In this document: positions 28,042 to 38,663 of the stretch, one piece after another
Layout: each line of letters opens with the position of its first letter
How positions within the stretch are numbered: the stretch's first letter is position 1
Origin: an alpha proteobacterium MED-G09
GTDB lineage: Bacteria; Pseudomonadota; Alphaproteobacteria; MED-G09
Assembly (NCBI GenBank): GCA_905182015.1
Contig: CAJIZT010000004.1
Coordinates: 1 to 64,000, forward strand
DNA: 64,000 bases
Reading direction: 5' to 3'
Program-made: the position numbers and the translations under genes
Notes under the pieces: model-generated
What the model saw: the letters and a program-made list of their open reading frames with translations, nothing else
Database searches by the model: none
Told to the model about the DNA's origin: nothing

Positions 28042-28629
28042 TTAACTGCTTACTATGCCTTTAATAAAATCAATTCTGTCTTGGCCAAAAAACATTTCGC
28101 CATCAACAAACATAGTGGGTGCTCCAAAAACACCTCTTTCCACCGCAGCAGAAGTATTGGAAATTAATTTCTTTTTAGTTTCACCGTCAAGTATTCTTTC
28201 AAGGAAACTAGGATAATCTAACCCATTTTCTTTGAACACATTTTCCAAAACTTCTGAATTACCTGTATCTTTTTTATCAACCCACATTGATTGAAAAATA
28301 ACCTTAGTGTATTTTTCAAAATCACCATTTTTTTGATAAGAAACAGCACCCCTCATTAATGAAAGTGTGTTAATGGGAAAGTATGGATTATGATTAAATT
28401 CTACACCATATTTTTCAGCAAACCTTCGAATATCCCTTGCCATATATAATCTTTTTTCAGAAATTAGGCCGGGAGGTTGATTGCCAGTCGCCTTAAAAAT
28501 TCCCCCAAGAAGGATAGGATGGAAAATTAATTCAGTATTGTATTTTTTTGTAATCAAAGGAAGTTGAGTGAAGGCTAAGTAGGCATTAGGACTTCCAAAA
28601 TCAAAATAAAAGTCTACTGTCCTAGCCAC
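28042..28629 (-). CDS. 2-hydroxychromene-2-carboxylate isomerase / DsbA-family (kappa-GST-like)
   Basis: VDFYFDFGSPNAYLAF, RGVFGAPTMFVDGEMFFGQDRIDFI. Confidence 0.9.
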   Translation of the reverse strand: MARTVDFYFDFGSPNAYLAFTQLPLITKKYNTELIFHPILLGGIFKATGNQPPGLISEKRLYMARDIRRFAEKYGVEFNHNPYFPINTLSLMRGAVSYQKNGDFEKYTKVIFQSMWVDKKDTGNSEVLENVFKENGLDYPSFLERILDGETKKKLISNTSAAVERGVFGAPTMFVDGEMFFGQDRIDFIKGIVSS

Positions 28630-28630
28630 C

Positions 28631-29404
28631 TTAAAGGGTGCTCAGCAAATGTCCGCCATCTACAATTAGTGTTGATCCCGTAATATAGGATCCAGCGTCA
28701 CTGACCAAAAGCAAAACAGGGCCGCCCATCTCTTCAGGCATTCCATATCGCCTCATTGGAACTCTTTTTATAAAATCCTTACCCATATCTGAATCTAAAA
28801 ATTCTTTATTAATATCAGTTCTCATATATCCTGGTGATAGGGTATTAACTCTAATACCATATCTTGCACATTCTATTGCCATCTGCCTTGTCAGATGAGA
28901 AAGCCCTGCTTTTGAAACACAATAAACTCCGTTACCCTTCTGAGGGGCCTCGCCATTAATTGATGAAATATTAAGGATGTTGCCACCAGTTAAATTATTT
29001 TTCTTTCTTCTACTAACCCACTCTTTCGCCAAAAGCCATGGACCTTTTAAGTTTGTATTTATAACCATATCCCAATCATCGGCATCAGTTTGATCAAGTA
29101 ATCCTACGGTTGTTGTTCCTGCATTATTAATTAAGATATCAATCTCGCCTATTCTCTCAGTAACAGAATCTAAGCATTTTTTTATACTTTCTTCGCTTGA
29201 GACATCAAGAGAAAAACTTTTAGCAACCCCGCCAGACGCAACAATATTTGCTTCAGTTTCTTTTAATTTCTCAACTCTCCGAGCTGCTAAAGCAACTGTT
29301 GCTCCTGCGTTCGATAAGGTCACCGCTATTGATTCCCCGACACCAGTTCCACCCCCAGTAACTAAAGCTACCTTTCCTTTTAAACTAAACATTGATTCAT
29401 TCAT
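28631..29404 (-). CDS. SDR family oxidoreductase
   Basis: TGGGTGVGESIA, NNAGT, YCVSKAGLSHLTRQMA. Confidence 0.92.
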   Translation of the reverse strand: MNESMFSLKGKVALVTGGGTGVGESIAVTLSNAGATVALAARRVEKLKETEANIVASGGVAKSFSLDVSSEESIKKCLDSVTERIGEIDILINNAGTTTVGLLDQTDADDWDMVINTNLKGPWLLAKEWVSRRKKNNLTGGNILNISSINGEAPQKGNGVYCVSKAGLSHLTRQMAIECARYGIRVNTLSPGYMRTDINKEFLDSDMGKDFIKRVPMRRYGMPEEMGGPVLLLVSDAGSYITGSTLIVDGGHLLSTL

Positions 29405-29424
29405 TTTTAACGATATCCTATTTT

Positions 29425-30744
29425 TTATTGTAATAATCCAATTGCTGAGGACGTCATTGCCCTAACACCAGTTGTTAAAGTCGGCTCTGGCACAGGGGCG
29501 AAGAACGGTGAGTGATTCGAAGGTAAATTAATATCACCTCTTTTAAATTTTTTCCAATCTTCTTTAGATGTTCCGCCCAACCAAAATAAGAAGCTTGGTA
29601 TCTTTGGGTCTTGTTTCCCAAATCTTCCAAAATCTTCTCCGCCCATAACTGCAGGAACTTCATAAACATTTTCTAATCCTATTTCATCTTTAATAAAACC
29701 TAAAACTTTAGAAGAAAAATCAGGATCATTATACAATGCTGGAGTATACTCATCCTTTAAAATAACTTTAGGCATTTTATCATCAGGGAGTCCTGCCGCA
29801 ATAGCCTGACCCCTCACAATTCTTTTAATACTCTGAATGGTCTGATCCCTTACTTCATCGCTATAAGATCTTAAGGTTAATTGTAATTTAACCTCATCAG
29901 GAATGATGTTGTGCTTTAGCCCGCCATGAATAGAGCCTACAGTGACCACGGCCGGTTCAAGCGGGTTTATCTTTCGACTAACAATAGTTTGAAGGGCAAG
30001 GACAATTTGTGATGATAAGACGATTGGATCAATTGCTGTATGAGGATAGGCCCCATGCCCACCAACACCGGGAATAATAATATCAACACTATCAACATTA
30101 GCCATTGCATAACCTAAGTGATAACCAATAGATCCTGCTGGAGCATTTGAACCAACATGTAATGCTAAATTAAAGTCTGGTCTAGGAAATCTCTCAAATA
30201 GCCCGTCATTAATCATCGCTAAAGAACCTTGGCCAACCTCCTCTGCTGGCTGTAAAATCATAATTAGTGTCCCAGACCATTCTTTTTTTCTGGAGATCAG
30301 CTCATCTGCCGTACCTATTAATACAGCCATGTGAATATCGTGCCCGCATGCATGCATTACAGGTACCTCAACTCCAAACCTATTGATTGATTTTATTTTT
30401 GAAGAATACGGTAAGTTTGTTTTTTCCTCCACAGGTAGTCCGTCCATGTCCGCTCTAATCATTAGCGAGGGGCCTTTGCCATTTCTATAAATTGCTACAA
30501 CACCTTTTTTACCAACACCTCGCGTTACATTAAATCCATAAGATTCAAGTTTTCCTGATAATAATTCAGATGTTTGATCCTCCTGCCAAGAGAGTTCAGG
30601 ATTCGCATGAAGGTATTTGTATAAAGCAACAATGTCTTCTGCTCGCGCTGAAAGATTGGAGCTATATAAAAATATAATTAAGAAAAAAATTCTTATAAAT
30701 TTCTTTTTTTTGCTAATATTTATCAATACTGTCCTCAACTGCAA
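29425..30744 (-). CDS. M20-family amidohydrolase, secreted
   Basis: Signal peptide; HANPELSWQE, MHACGHDIHMA, GGEDFGRF. Confidence 0.9.
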   Translation of the reverse strand: MQLRTVLINISKKKKFIRIFFLIIFLYSSNLSARAEDIVALYKYLHANPELSWQEDQTSELLSGKLESYGFNVTRGVGKKGVVAIYRNGKGPSLMIRADMDGLPVEEKTNLPYSSKIKSINRFGVEVPVMHACGHDIHMAVLIGTADELISRKKEWSGTLIMILQPAEEVGQGSLAMINDGLFERFPRPDFNLALHVGSNAPAGSIGYHLGYAMANVDSVDIIIPGVGGHGAYPHTAIDPIVLSSQIVLALQTIVSRKINPLEPAVVTVGSIHGGLKHNIIPDEVKLQLTLRSYSDEVRDQTIQSIKRIVRGQAIAAGLPDDKMPKVILKDEYTPALYNDPDFSSKVLGFIKDEIGLENVYEVPAVMGGEDFGRFGKQDPKIPSFLFWLGGTSKEDWKKFKRGDINLPSNHSPFFAPVPEPTLTTGVRAMTSSAIGLLQ

Positions 30745-31234
30745 AGCCTTTTGCTGGTATTAAAATTTGTCTACGAAAAGTACAAATAACCTTATCATCC
30801 TGATTTATTCCAGTTGTCTTAATTTCTACAATACCCTGACCCTCTCGAGATGAGGATTCTCTTTTATCAAGGACCTCCGACGATCCATAAATTGTATCAC
30901 CACAAAAAACAGGTAATGTAAATTTGACATCATCCATACCAAGATTTGCTATAGCTTTTTGACTGCAGTCAGACACACTCATGCCAATTAAAAGAGATAG
31001 TGTGTATGTAGAAACAACTAAATTTTGACCAAATTCAGTTCCTTTTCCAAACTCAGCATCAAAATGAAGAGGGTGTGTGTTAAGAGTCATAAGAGTAAAC
31101 ATATGATTATCATATTCTGTTACTGTTTTTCCAGGTCGATGTTCATAAATATCGCCTACATTAAAATCCTCGAAATAACGACCAAACGTTTCACGATAAT
31201 GATTTGGGCCAATTTCTTTAGAAAACTTTACCAT
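30713..31234 (-). CDS. MaoC-family dehydratase
   Basis: GRYFEDFNVGDIYEHRPGKTVTEYDN...NTHPLHFD. Confidence 0.88.
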   Translation of the reverse strand: MVKFSKEIGPNHYRETFGRYFEDFNVGDIYEHRPGKTVTEYDNHMFTLMTLNTHPLHFDAEFGKGTEFGQNLVVSTYTLSLLIGMSVSDCSQKAIANLGMDDVKFTLPVFCGDTIYGSSEVLDKRESSSREGQGIVEIKTTGINQDDKVICTFRRQILIPAKGFAVEDSIDKY

Positions 31235-31407
31235 TGTAAAAACCCCTTTATTTAAAAATAAATGAACATGCTATTAGCTTAAGAACATTAAGCATATAAA
31301 GAATCAATTTATAAAGAAACAATAAATATCAATTATATTTTAAAAGGTATAAAGCTTTATTATTAAAAGGTATTCATGGTTCTTAGTTACTGTATAAAGT
31401 CGTTAAT

Positions 31408-32793
31408 ATGAAAAAAAAATATTTATATTTAATTATACTTATTGCAGGGCTTTCTGGTTGCTCAACAACAAAGGAGAAATATGAAAATAACTTACCTTCT
31501 CTGCCTTCCGATTGGTCAACATCTTATGATTCATTAAAAAAAATTGATGGATGGGCTAAGACCTTTAATGATAAGGAGTTAATAAGTCTAATTAATGAGG
31601 CTATCGAGAATAATAGGAATTTAAGAGCTGCCTCAGGGAGATTAAGAGCCGCACGTGCAGTTTCGCGAGGTTCGATTGCTCCCCTATTTCCGACTCTTTC
31701 AACATCCGTATCAAAAAATCAAATATCTAACGCTGTTTCTAATAATAACGGCACGGAAAGAGTGTATTCTTATAAGGATAGCTTGGGCGTTCAATTGAAT
31801 TGGGAGGTGGATATATGGGGAAGACTTTCAATGCAATCACGTTCTTCATTTAAGCAGTCGGAAGCTGCGGAAGCAGATTTTGAGTTTGCAAGATTATCGA
31901 TAGCAGGTCTAACAGCTCAGTCTTGGTATCTTTTTTCTGAAGCAAAGCTTCAAAAAGACTTAGCTGAAAGAAATCTTAAAACAAGAACCAGCACTCTTAA
32001 AAGAGTTGAAAATAGGTATAAAAAAGGAATAGCACAGAGCAGAGATTTAAGGTTGGCTAGATCTCAAGTTGAATCTACAAGAGCTGACTTAATCAATAAA
32101 CAACAATTACTTTTTGAAACTGCCCGTACTCTTGAGGTAATAATAGGAAGGTACCCTAGTGCAAAAATAATACCTGGAGGATTACCAGATCTACCCCCGA
32201 ACCCTGAGGTAGGAAGTCCATCTGAAAGACTCCCTCTAAGGCCCGATATTAGATCTTTGGAGGCTCAGCTAGAGGCCTCAGGTTTTGAATTAAAGTCAAC
32301 AAGATCAGCTTTTCTTCCTCGCCTATCAGTTAATGCTCAGTGGAGTACAATAGGGGATAACTGGTCAGATGCTTTAGAACCAAAAAAACTAGCAGGAAAT
32401 TTAATTGGTTCATTAACTCAAAGTATTTTTCAGGGTGGAAAAAGAATTGCAAATGCTCAAATCAAAAAAGCTCAAATGGAAGCTATGTTAGAAAATTATG
32501 CTCAAAGTCTTTTAGAGGCAGCTCAAGAAGCAGAGAATGCTATTGCTGCCGAAAGTGCTCTAACAAGAAGGGAGATAGCTATAAACAAAGCCTTTAAGGA
32601 ATCAAAGGCAGCCGAAGAGTTAACTTTGGAGCAATACAATAGGGGGTTAAGTACAATATTTGAGCTTCTTGATTCCCAATCAAGAAGACTTAATGCTGAA
32701 AGCCTTTTAATAAATGCAAAAAGATTGAGGCTTACAAATCGGATAAAAATGTATATGGCTATTGCAACGCCAGTATTTGGAGAAAGCCAATAA
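31408..32793 (+). CDS. Outer-membrane efflux lipoprotein (TolC/NodT family)
   Basis: Lipobox LSGCS, OEP repeats. Confidence 0.92.
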   Translation: MKKKYLYLIILIAGLSGCSTTKEKYENNLPSLPSDWSTSYDSLKKIDGWAKTFNDKELISLINEAIENNRNLRAASGRLRAARAVSRGSIAPLFPTLSTSVSKNQISNAVSNNNGTERVYSYKDSLGVQLNWEVDIWGRLSMQSRSSFKQSEAAEADFEFARLSIAGLTAQSWYLFSEAKLQKDLAERNLKTRTSTLKRVENRYKKGIAQSRDLRLARSQVESTRADLINKQQLLFETARTLEVIIGRYPSAKIIPGGLPDLPPNPEVGSPSERLPLRPDIRSLEAQLEASGFELKSTRSAFLPRLSVNAQWSTIGDNWSDALEPKKLAGNLIGSLTQSIFQGGKRIANAQIKKAQMEAMLENYAQSLLEAAQEAENAIAAESALTRREIAINKAFKESKAAEELTLEQYNRGLSTIFELLDSQSRRLNAESLLINAKRLRLTNRIKMYMAIATPVFGESQ

Positions 32794-33969
32794 ATGAAAA
32801 GACTGATCCTAAGAATTTTAGCAACAAAGTTTGCACCTATTTTTGTTATCCTAGTAGGGTTCTTTTTGGCATTTATGATTTCCGTATCAAGCCCTAAGCC
32901 AAAAAAGGGAATTGAATTTCCAAAACCAACTCCTGTATTTTATCAAATTTTAAAAAAACAGAACATTACCCTTAAAATTGAAACTAATGGTGAGGTAAGG
33001 CCTCTGAATGAAATAAACCTAATTGCACAAGTGTCTGGACAAATAACTGAAGCAGCAGATGAATTTGTTGATGGTGGCATTATTAGAGCGGGGTCACCTC
33101 TGGTTTGGATCGATGATAGGGATTATAAGCTTACGGTAATTTCAGCAGAATCTAATGTTGCTAAAGCAAAAAAATTATTAGACAGAGAAATTGCCGAGAG
33201 TGAGCTTGCAAAGCGTGACTGGGAAGAGTTAGGGATAGGTAATGCTGACCCTTTGACATTAAGAATACCTCAATTAAAGGAAGCAGAAGCTATTGTGAAT
33301 GCAGCAAATGCTGACCTTGAAAGAGCTAAACTAAAGCTAGAACGGACAGTAGTGACATTGCCATTCCAAGGAATCATAAGAAAAAAAATGACAGGGATAG
33401 GTCAGTTCGTCAGTGCTGGAAGTATTTTAGCAACTGCTTTTTCAACTGAACAGGTTCTTATAGCGTTGCCGTTAACAGATACTGAGTTATCATATTTAGA
33501 TTTACCGTTAGCATATGAGGGGGGTTATAGTTCGAGCCCGAGAGTAAAGTTTTACTCTTATACCTCTAATAAAAAGCATGAATGGGAAGGAAGAATAACT
33601 AGAACTGCTGGCTCGATCGACCCTCCAACAAGACTAGTCTATGTTTACGCAGAGGTCTTGAATCCTTACGGTCAATCACCACCCTTAGCTATAGGTATGT
33701 TTGTAAACGCAGAAATTGAAGGAAAAAAAATTGAAAATGGTTTTCTTATTCCAAATTCAGCAATAACAGATGAATCATTAGTCTACATAATAGATGATGA
33801 GGATTATTTAAGAATAAAGAAAGTTGAAGTACTTGGTGCGGATAATGATAATTTAGTAGTTAAGGGTACGATTAAGGAAGGTGATCGTGTTGTTGCCTCC
33901 CCTCTAAATAATGCAAAAGACGGAATGGCACTAACTCCAATTCTTTTGAATAAAAATATTGATGGTTAA
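32794..33969 (+). CDS. RND efflux periplasmic adaptor subunit
   Basis: HlyD/MFP fold; operon position. Confidence 0.92.
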   Translation: MKRLILRILATKFAPIFVILVGFFLAFMISVSSPKPKKGIEFPKPTPVFYQILKKQNITLKIETNGEVRPLNEINLIAQVSGQITEAADEFVDGGIIRAGSPLVWIDDRDYKLTVISAESNVAKAKKLLDREIAESELAKRDWEELGIGNADPLTLRIPQLKEAEAIVNAANADLERAKLKLERTVVTLPFQGIIRKKMTGIGQFVSAGSILATAFSTEQVLIALPLTDTELSYLDLPLAYEGGYSSSPRVKFYSYTSNKKHEWEGRITRTAGSIDPPTRLVYVYAEVLNPYGQSPPLAIGMFVNAEIEGKKIENGFLIPNSAITDESLVYIIDDEDYLRIKKVEVLGADNDNLVVKGTIKEGDRVVASPLNNAKDGMALTPILLNKNIDG

Positions 33970-33975
33970 ATATTT

Positions 33976-36900
33976 ATGCTAAAAATAATTTCATGGTGGG
34001 TTAGAAACTCTAAGGCTGCAAACCTGTTAATGGTAAGTATAATACTTATAGGCGTTTTAACCTTTTTAAGAATAGAAAAGGAAGTCTTTCCAATTATTAC
34101 GGCGCCATTAGTTTCTGTTCAATACTCTTGGCCAGGTGCATCCCCTAAGGAAATGGAGGATCAAGTAATAGCGCGAGCTGAAGAATCTCTCTCTGATCTG
34201 GAGGGTATAAAAAAGATTACATCAGTTTCAAGAGAAAATTTTGGAATCATGCGTGTTGAAGCAAAATTAGCAGCAGATATTGATATCCTGATTCAAGATG
34301 TAAAAAGAAAAATTGATGCTATTACCTCTATACCTAAAAGTGTGTATCCGCCAATAGTAAGCGACGAATCCTTTAGAATTCCCCTGATCACGCTTGCAAT
34401 CCATGGGAACGTTTCAGAGAAAATATTAACTAGGATAGCGGAGAATTTAAGAGATGATCTAGCTTTAGTTCCTTATGTAGATTTAGTCACAGTATCAGGA
34501 AATAGAAAAGAGGAAATATCAATTGAACTTTCAGAAAATGCTATGCGTCGATACAATATTACCTTTGATGAAGTCGCTAACGCTATAAGAAAATCGTCAC
34601 TAAATGTTTCTGCAGGCAGTATCAAGGGAGAGAATGGAACAATACAATTAACCACTCGTAACTTAGCTGACACTACTAAAGAATTTAATAAGATTATTGT
34701 TCGCCAAACTTCAGATGGCGGTACTTTAAGGGTTTCGGATATTGGTAATGTTATAGATGGGTTTGAAGATCAAAACTTAAGAACCTCCTTAAATGGAGAA
34801 TTAGCGGTTCTTGTTCAAGTTCTATCTACCGAGAATATGAATGTTGTAAAGACATCTAAATCAGTAAATGAATGGCTTCCAGCCATTCAAAAGTCTATGC
34901 CCCCTGGCGTAACCCTATCCTTGTGGTCTGATACATCAGACCTATATAAAGGAAGAATGGCTACAATTTCAAGAAGTGCTTTTGGTGGTCTCTTTTTGGT
35001 AATGCTTGTCTTGATGAGCTTTTTAAGACCAATAGTCGCTTTTTGGTGCTCCGTAGGAATATTAACCTCTTTTGCAGGGACATTTATCTTCCTGCCATCT
35101 TACGATGTTTCACTAAATGTGATCTCCTTGTTTGCATTCTTGTTGGTTATTGGAATTGTTGTAGATGACGCAATTATAATTGGCGAAAATATTCATGCAG
35201 AAAATGAGAAAGGAAGGAGCGGAGCGGATGCTGCAATAATGGGAGCATACCTAGTTTCTAAGCCCGTATTTTTTGCTGTAATGACAACAATGATTGCTTT
35301 TTTGCCTTGGCTATTTCTATCGGGCTGGCAAGTTCAGTTTGTAAGAAATATATCAATTATTGTTTTGTTTGCCCTTGCATTCTCTTTGATTGAAGCCTTT
35401 TGTATATTACCGGCTCATCTTTCTAAACTCAAGCCAGATAACTCAAAATCTAAGTTTTCAAAATTTCAGAAAAGACTAGCAAAAAGCCTAGTGGACTTTG
35501 GCAAGAATCGTTACATGCCGATATTAATTTCATCTTTAAGGAGACGATATTTAGCAGCAGCTTTTTTCTTTAGCTTTCTTGTAATAATATTTACCTTTTC
35601 TGGAACTTCTTGGATAAGTAAAACTTTCTTGCCAAATATTGAAGATGATGAAATTATGGTCCAAGTTACCCTCCCCTCTGGTTCCCCTTTTGAAAGAACG
35701 ACTAGCGTTCAGGATCAAGTTCAAGACGCCGGTCTTGAAACAATTAAATTTTATAAAGACAAGGATCTTGTTATTGAAAACACGTATAGTGTGGCGAAAG
35801 GTAATACAGTCCTGGCTTACTTTAATCTTTACCCGCCAGGTAGGGGTGAAGGAAAAAGAAAATCCTCGGCATCTGAGGTGGCTAGTGTATTAAGGGATAA
35901 TATTGGGGAGATACCCGATTCAGAAAGCTTAAATGTTGCAAATAATATAGGCAGAGATCCTGGCCAGGCTGATTTAGCATTTAATATAACATCAAAAAAC
36001 TCGAATGATTTAATTCCTGCAATTGAAGATTTTATGAATAAACTTAGATCCTATTCTTCTACATATGACGTTACAAGCTCTCTGAACAGTTCTATAACTG
36101 AAATTCAAATTGAATTAAAACCAAACGCAAAAAAGCTTGGACTAACGCTGGGTGAAATAACTCGACAGTTACGACAGGCTTATTATGGTGAAGAAATTCA
36201 AAAACTTCCTCGAAATGGTGAAGATGTAAGGGTGATGGTTCGTTACCCAAAAAAACTAAGAAGGTCTTACGAAAGTTTATCAAAATTCCGAATTAGAACA
36301 TCGGATGGAAGAGAGGTCCCCTTTCTCTCTCTGGCTCAAGTAAAACAATCACCAGGTGTTCAAAAGATCGAAAGAATAGACGGAATGATCAGCTCAACCA
36401 TAAAGGCTCAAGTAAGAGGCGATCTTAAGTCTCAAATACTTGGTGACTTTAAATTAAACTTTTTACCTGAGTGGGACAAAAGACATCAAAGCTCTTCCTG
36501 GCAGCTTGCGGGGGAAGCTGAAGGCGAAGATGAGTTCTTTGAGGAAATTAAAATTCTCGTTGTCGTAGCAATACTAGCTATGTTTTGCTTACTATCCATA
36601 GCATTTCGATCATATTTTTTACCAATTTTAATTTTATCAGCTCTTCCTTTTGGTTTTTGCGGTGCAGTTGTTGGGCACATAATTTTTGGTAAGGGTCTAT
36701 CGATGATATCGTATTGGGGTATAGGCGCCGCTTGTGGCGTTGTAATTAATGATAATTTGGTCTTGGTTGATAATATCAATAGATTAAGGGGAAGCGGAAA
36801 ACATATTTTAGAATGCATAATTGAGTCCGGTGTAACTCGTTTTCGTCCAATAATTATAACTACTATTACAACTTTTGTTGGACTAATGCCAATGATGTTA

Positions 36901-37086
36901 GAGCCATCCGTTCAAGCAAATTTTCTTAAACCAGCAGTAATTTCGTTATCCTTTGGAGTTGTTCTTTCATCAACAGTAACTTTAATTTTAGTTCCATGCT
37001 TATATTTAATAGGTGATGATATTAAAAAAATAATGCAGGAAATTAAGTCTTCGATCAAAGCTCAAATAATCAATAGATCGACATAA
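33976..37086 (+). CDS. RND efflux transporter permease (AcrB/HAE1-type)
   Basis: 1036 aa, WPGASPKEMEDQV..., repeated TM domains. Confidence 0.95.
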   Translation: MLKIISWWVRNSKAANLLMVSIILIGVLTFLRIEKEVFPIITAPLVSVQYSWPGASPKEMEDQVIARAEESLSDLEGIKKITSVSRENFGIMRVEAKLAADIDILIQDVKRKIDAITSIPKSVYPPIVSDESFRIPLITLAIHGNVSEKILTRIAENLRDDLALVPYVDLVTVSGNRKEEISIELSENAMRRYNITFDEVANAIRKSSLNVSAGSIKGENGTIQLTTRNLADTTKEFNKIIVRQTSDGGTLRVSDIGNVIDGFEDQNLRTSLNGELAVLVQVLSTENMNVVKTSKSVNEWLPAIQKSMPPGVTLSLWSDTSDLYKGRMATISRSAFGGLFLVMLVLMSFLRPIVAFWCSVGILTSFAGTFIFLPSYDVSLNVISLFAFLLVIGIVVDDAIIIGENIHAENEKGRSGADAAIMGAYLVSKPVFFAVMTTMIAFLPWLFLSGWQVQFVRNISIIVLFALAFSLIEAFCILPAHLSKLKPDNSKSKFSKFQKRLAKSLVDFGKNRYMPILISSLRRRYLAAAFFFSFLVIIFTFSGTSWISKTFLPNIEDDEIMVQVTLPSGSPFERTTSVQDQVQDAGLETIKFYKDKDLVIENTYSVAKGNTVLAYFNLYPPGRGEGKRKSSASEVASVLRDNIGEIPDSESLNVANNIGRDPGQADLAFNITSKNSNDLIPAIEDFMNKLRSYSSTYDVTSSLNSSITEIQIELKPNAKKLGLTLGEITRQLRQAYYGEEIQKLPRNGEDVRVMVRYPKKLRRSYESLSKFRIRTSDGREVPFLSLAQVKQSPGVQKIERIDGMISSTIKAQVRGDLKSQILGDFKLNFLPEWDKRHQSSSWQLAGEAEGEDEFFEEIKILVVVAILAMFCLLSIAFRSYFLPILILSALPFGFCGAVVGHIIFGKGLSMISYWGIGAACGVVINDNLVLVDNINRLRGSGKHILECIIESGVTRFRPIIITTITTFVGLMPMMLEPSVQANFLKPAVISLSFGVVLSSTVTLILVPCLYLIGDDIKKIMQEIKSSIKAQIINRST

Positions 37087-37135
37087 TCTTTATTTTATAG
37101 CATAATAGGTTGCCTAAATGAACTGAGGCATAAAA

Positions 37136-37351
37136 TTGAATCCTATTGCTAAAACATATTACTATCTTGTTGACTGGATGAATCCTAAAGGTGAAATGGT
37201 GCAAAACACAATCAATGCAAATTCTATGCAAGATGCAATGAGTGAGTTTCAGGCTGAGCAAGGAATGTTATTTAGTACAAATGGTTCGGGTAAGCCTCGA
37301 TTCGTAAATATTACTTTAATAGATCAAGAAATGCTTGATGCTGAAAGCTAA
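37136..37351 (+). CDS. Small hypothetical protein (71 aa), probable TTG start
   Basis: ORF with GAGG 7 nt upstream of TTG; stop immediately upstream. Confidence 0.5.
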   Translation: MNPIAKTYYYLVDWMNPKGEMVQNTINANSMQDAMSEFQAEQGMLFSTNGSGKPRFVNITLIDQEMLDAES

Positions 37352-37409
37352 AAGTATAAAAATTTTATTTAAGGTAACCTTATAAAACTCTTATAAAGGC
37401 TAATTTATT

Positions 37410-38651
37410 ATGACAAGAAATGGTTATGAAATTATCGCATACCCTGAGACCTATACTGACGAACAAAAACTGCACTCTGTTTTAACTTCAATGCGAAAAA
37501 ATGATCCAGTTAGCTGGCTAGAGCCTGATAACTATAGACCGTTTTGGGCCATTACAAGACATCAGGATATAGCAGAGATAGAACTTAAAAATGATCTTTT
37601 TATAAACCATCCAAGAACAACTTTAATGGATATCCCAACTGAACAAGGAATTCTTGATTTTACAGGCGGAAGTCACTTACTTGTTAGAGCGTTAGTTCAC
37701 ATGGATAATCCAGATCATAAAGTTTATAGATCGATAACTCAGTCATGGTTCTCGCCACCAAATCTTATTAAGCTCAAGGGTGAAATAGAGGTATTGGCAA
37801 AGAGTTATGTTGATAAAATGCTAGAAAATGGTAATGAGTGTGATTTTGTTAAAGAAATATCTAACCTTTATCCCCTCAGAGTCATTATGAATATATTAGG
37901 AGTTCCAGCAGAAGATGAGGGCTTTATGTTAAAATTAACTCAGCAGCTTTTTGGGGGGACTGACGACGACATGATGAGACCAAAAGAGGAGGCAGAAGAC
38001 AGTAATGTTATTGCAGAATTTTTTAAGTACTTTACCTCTCTTACGGAAGACAGAAGAAAAAATCCAACTAATGATGTAGCTACGCTCATAGCAAATGCTA
38101 AGGTTGATGGCGAGCAAATAGGTCATCTTGAGGCAATGTCTTATTATACCATAATTGCTACTGCTGGTCATGATACCACGGCCTCATCGACAGCAGGAGG
38201 GATGCTTGCATTAATTGAAAACCCACATGAGCTTAAAAAACTTGTAGAAAATCCCTCACTAATGCCTTTAGCAGTTGATGAATCTATTAGGTGGGTTACT
38301 CCAGTAAAGAATTTTTTTAGAACCCCCACTGAGGATTACTCAATAGCCGGCAAGACAATAAAAAAAGGTGATTCTGTAATGTTAGTTTATCCCTCCGGTA
38401 ACAGAGACGAAAAAATTTTTGATAACCCTTTTGAATTTAAAGTTGATCGGTCTCCAAATAGACACCTTTCTTTCGGATTAGGAGCTCATTTATGTCTCGG
38501 CAAGCACTTGGCAAAAATGGAGATGGAAATTCTTTATAAAGAAGTCTTTAGTAGAATTAAAGATATTGAGTTAAATGGAGAGCCTTCATGGGTAAAAGCA
38601 AGCTTTGTTTCAGGCCTAAAATCTCTTCCTATAAAATATAAACCAAAATAA
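37410..38651 (+). CDS. Cytochrome P450
   Basis: AGHDTTASS I-helix, FGLGAHLCLGKHLAKMEM heme-Cys motif. Confidence 0.95.
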   Translation: MTRNGYEIIAYPETYTDEQKLHSVLTSMRKNDPVSWLEPDNYRPFWAITRHQDIAEIELKNDLFINHPRTTLMDIPTEQGILDFTGGSHLLVRALVHMDNPDHKVYRSITQSWFSPPNLIKLKGEIEVLAKSYVDKMLENGNECDFVKEISNLYPLRVIMNILGVPAEDEGFMLKLTQQLFGGTDDDMMRPKEEAEDSNVIAEFFKYFTSLTEDRRKNPTNDVATLIANAKVDGEQIGHLEAMSYYTIIATAGHDTTASSTAGGMLALIENPHELKKLVENPSLMPLAVDESIRWVTPVKNFFRTPTEDYSIAGKTIKKGDSVMLVYPSGNRDEKIFDNPFEFKVDRSPNRHLSFGLGAHLCLGKHLAKMEMEILYKEVFSRIKDIELNGEPSWVKASFVSGLKSLPIKYKPK

Positions 38652-38663
38652 AAGGTGATATTA

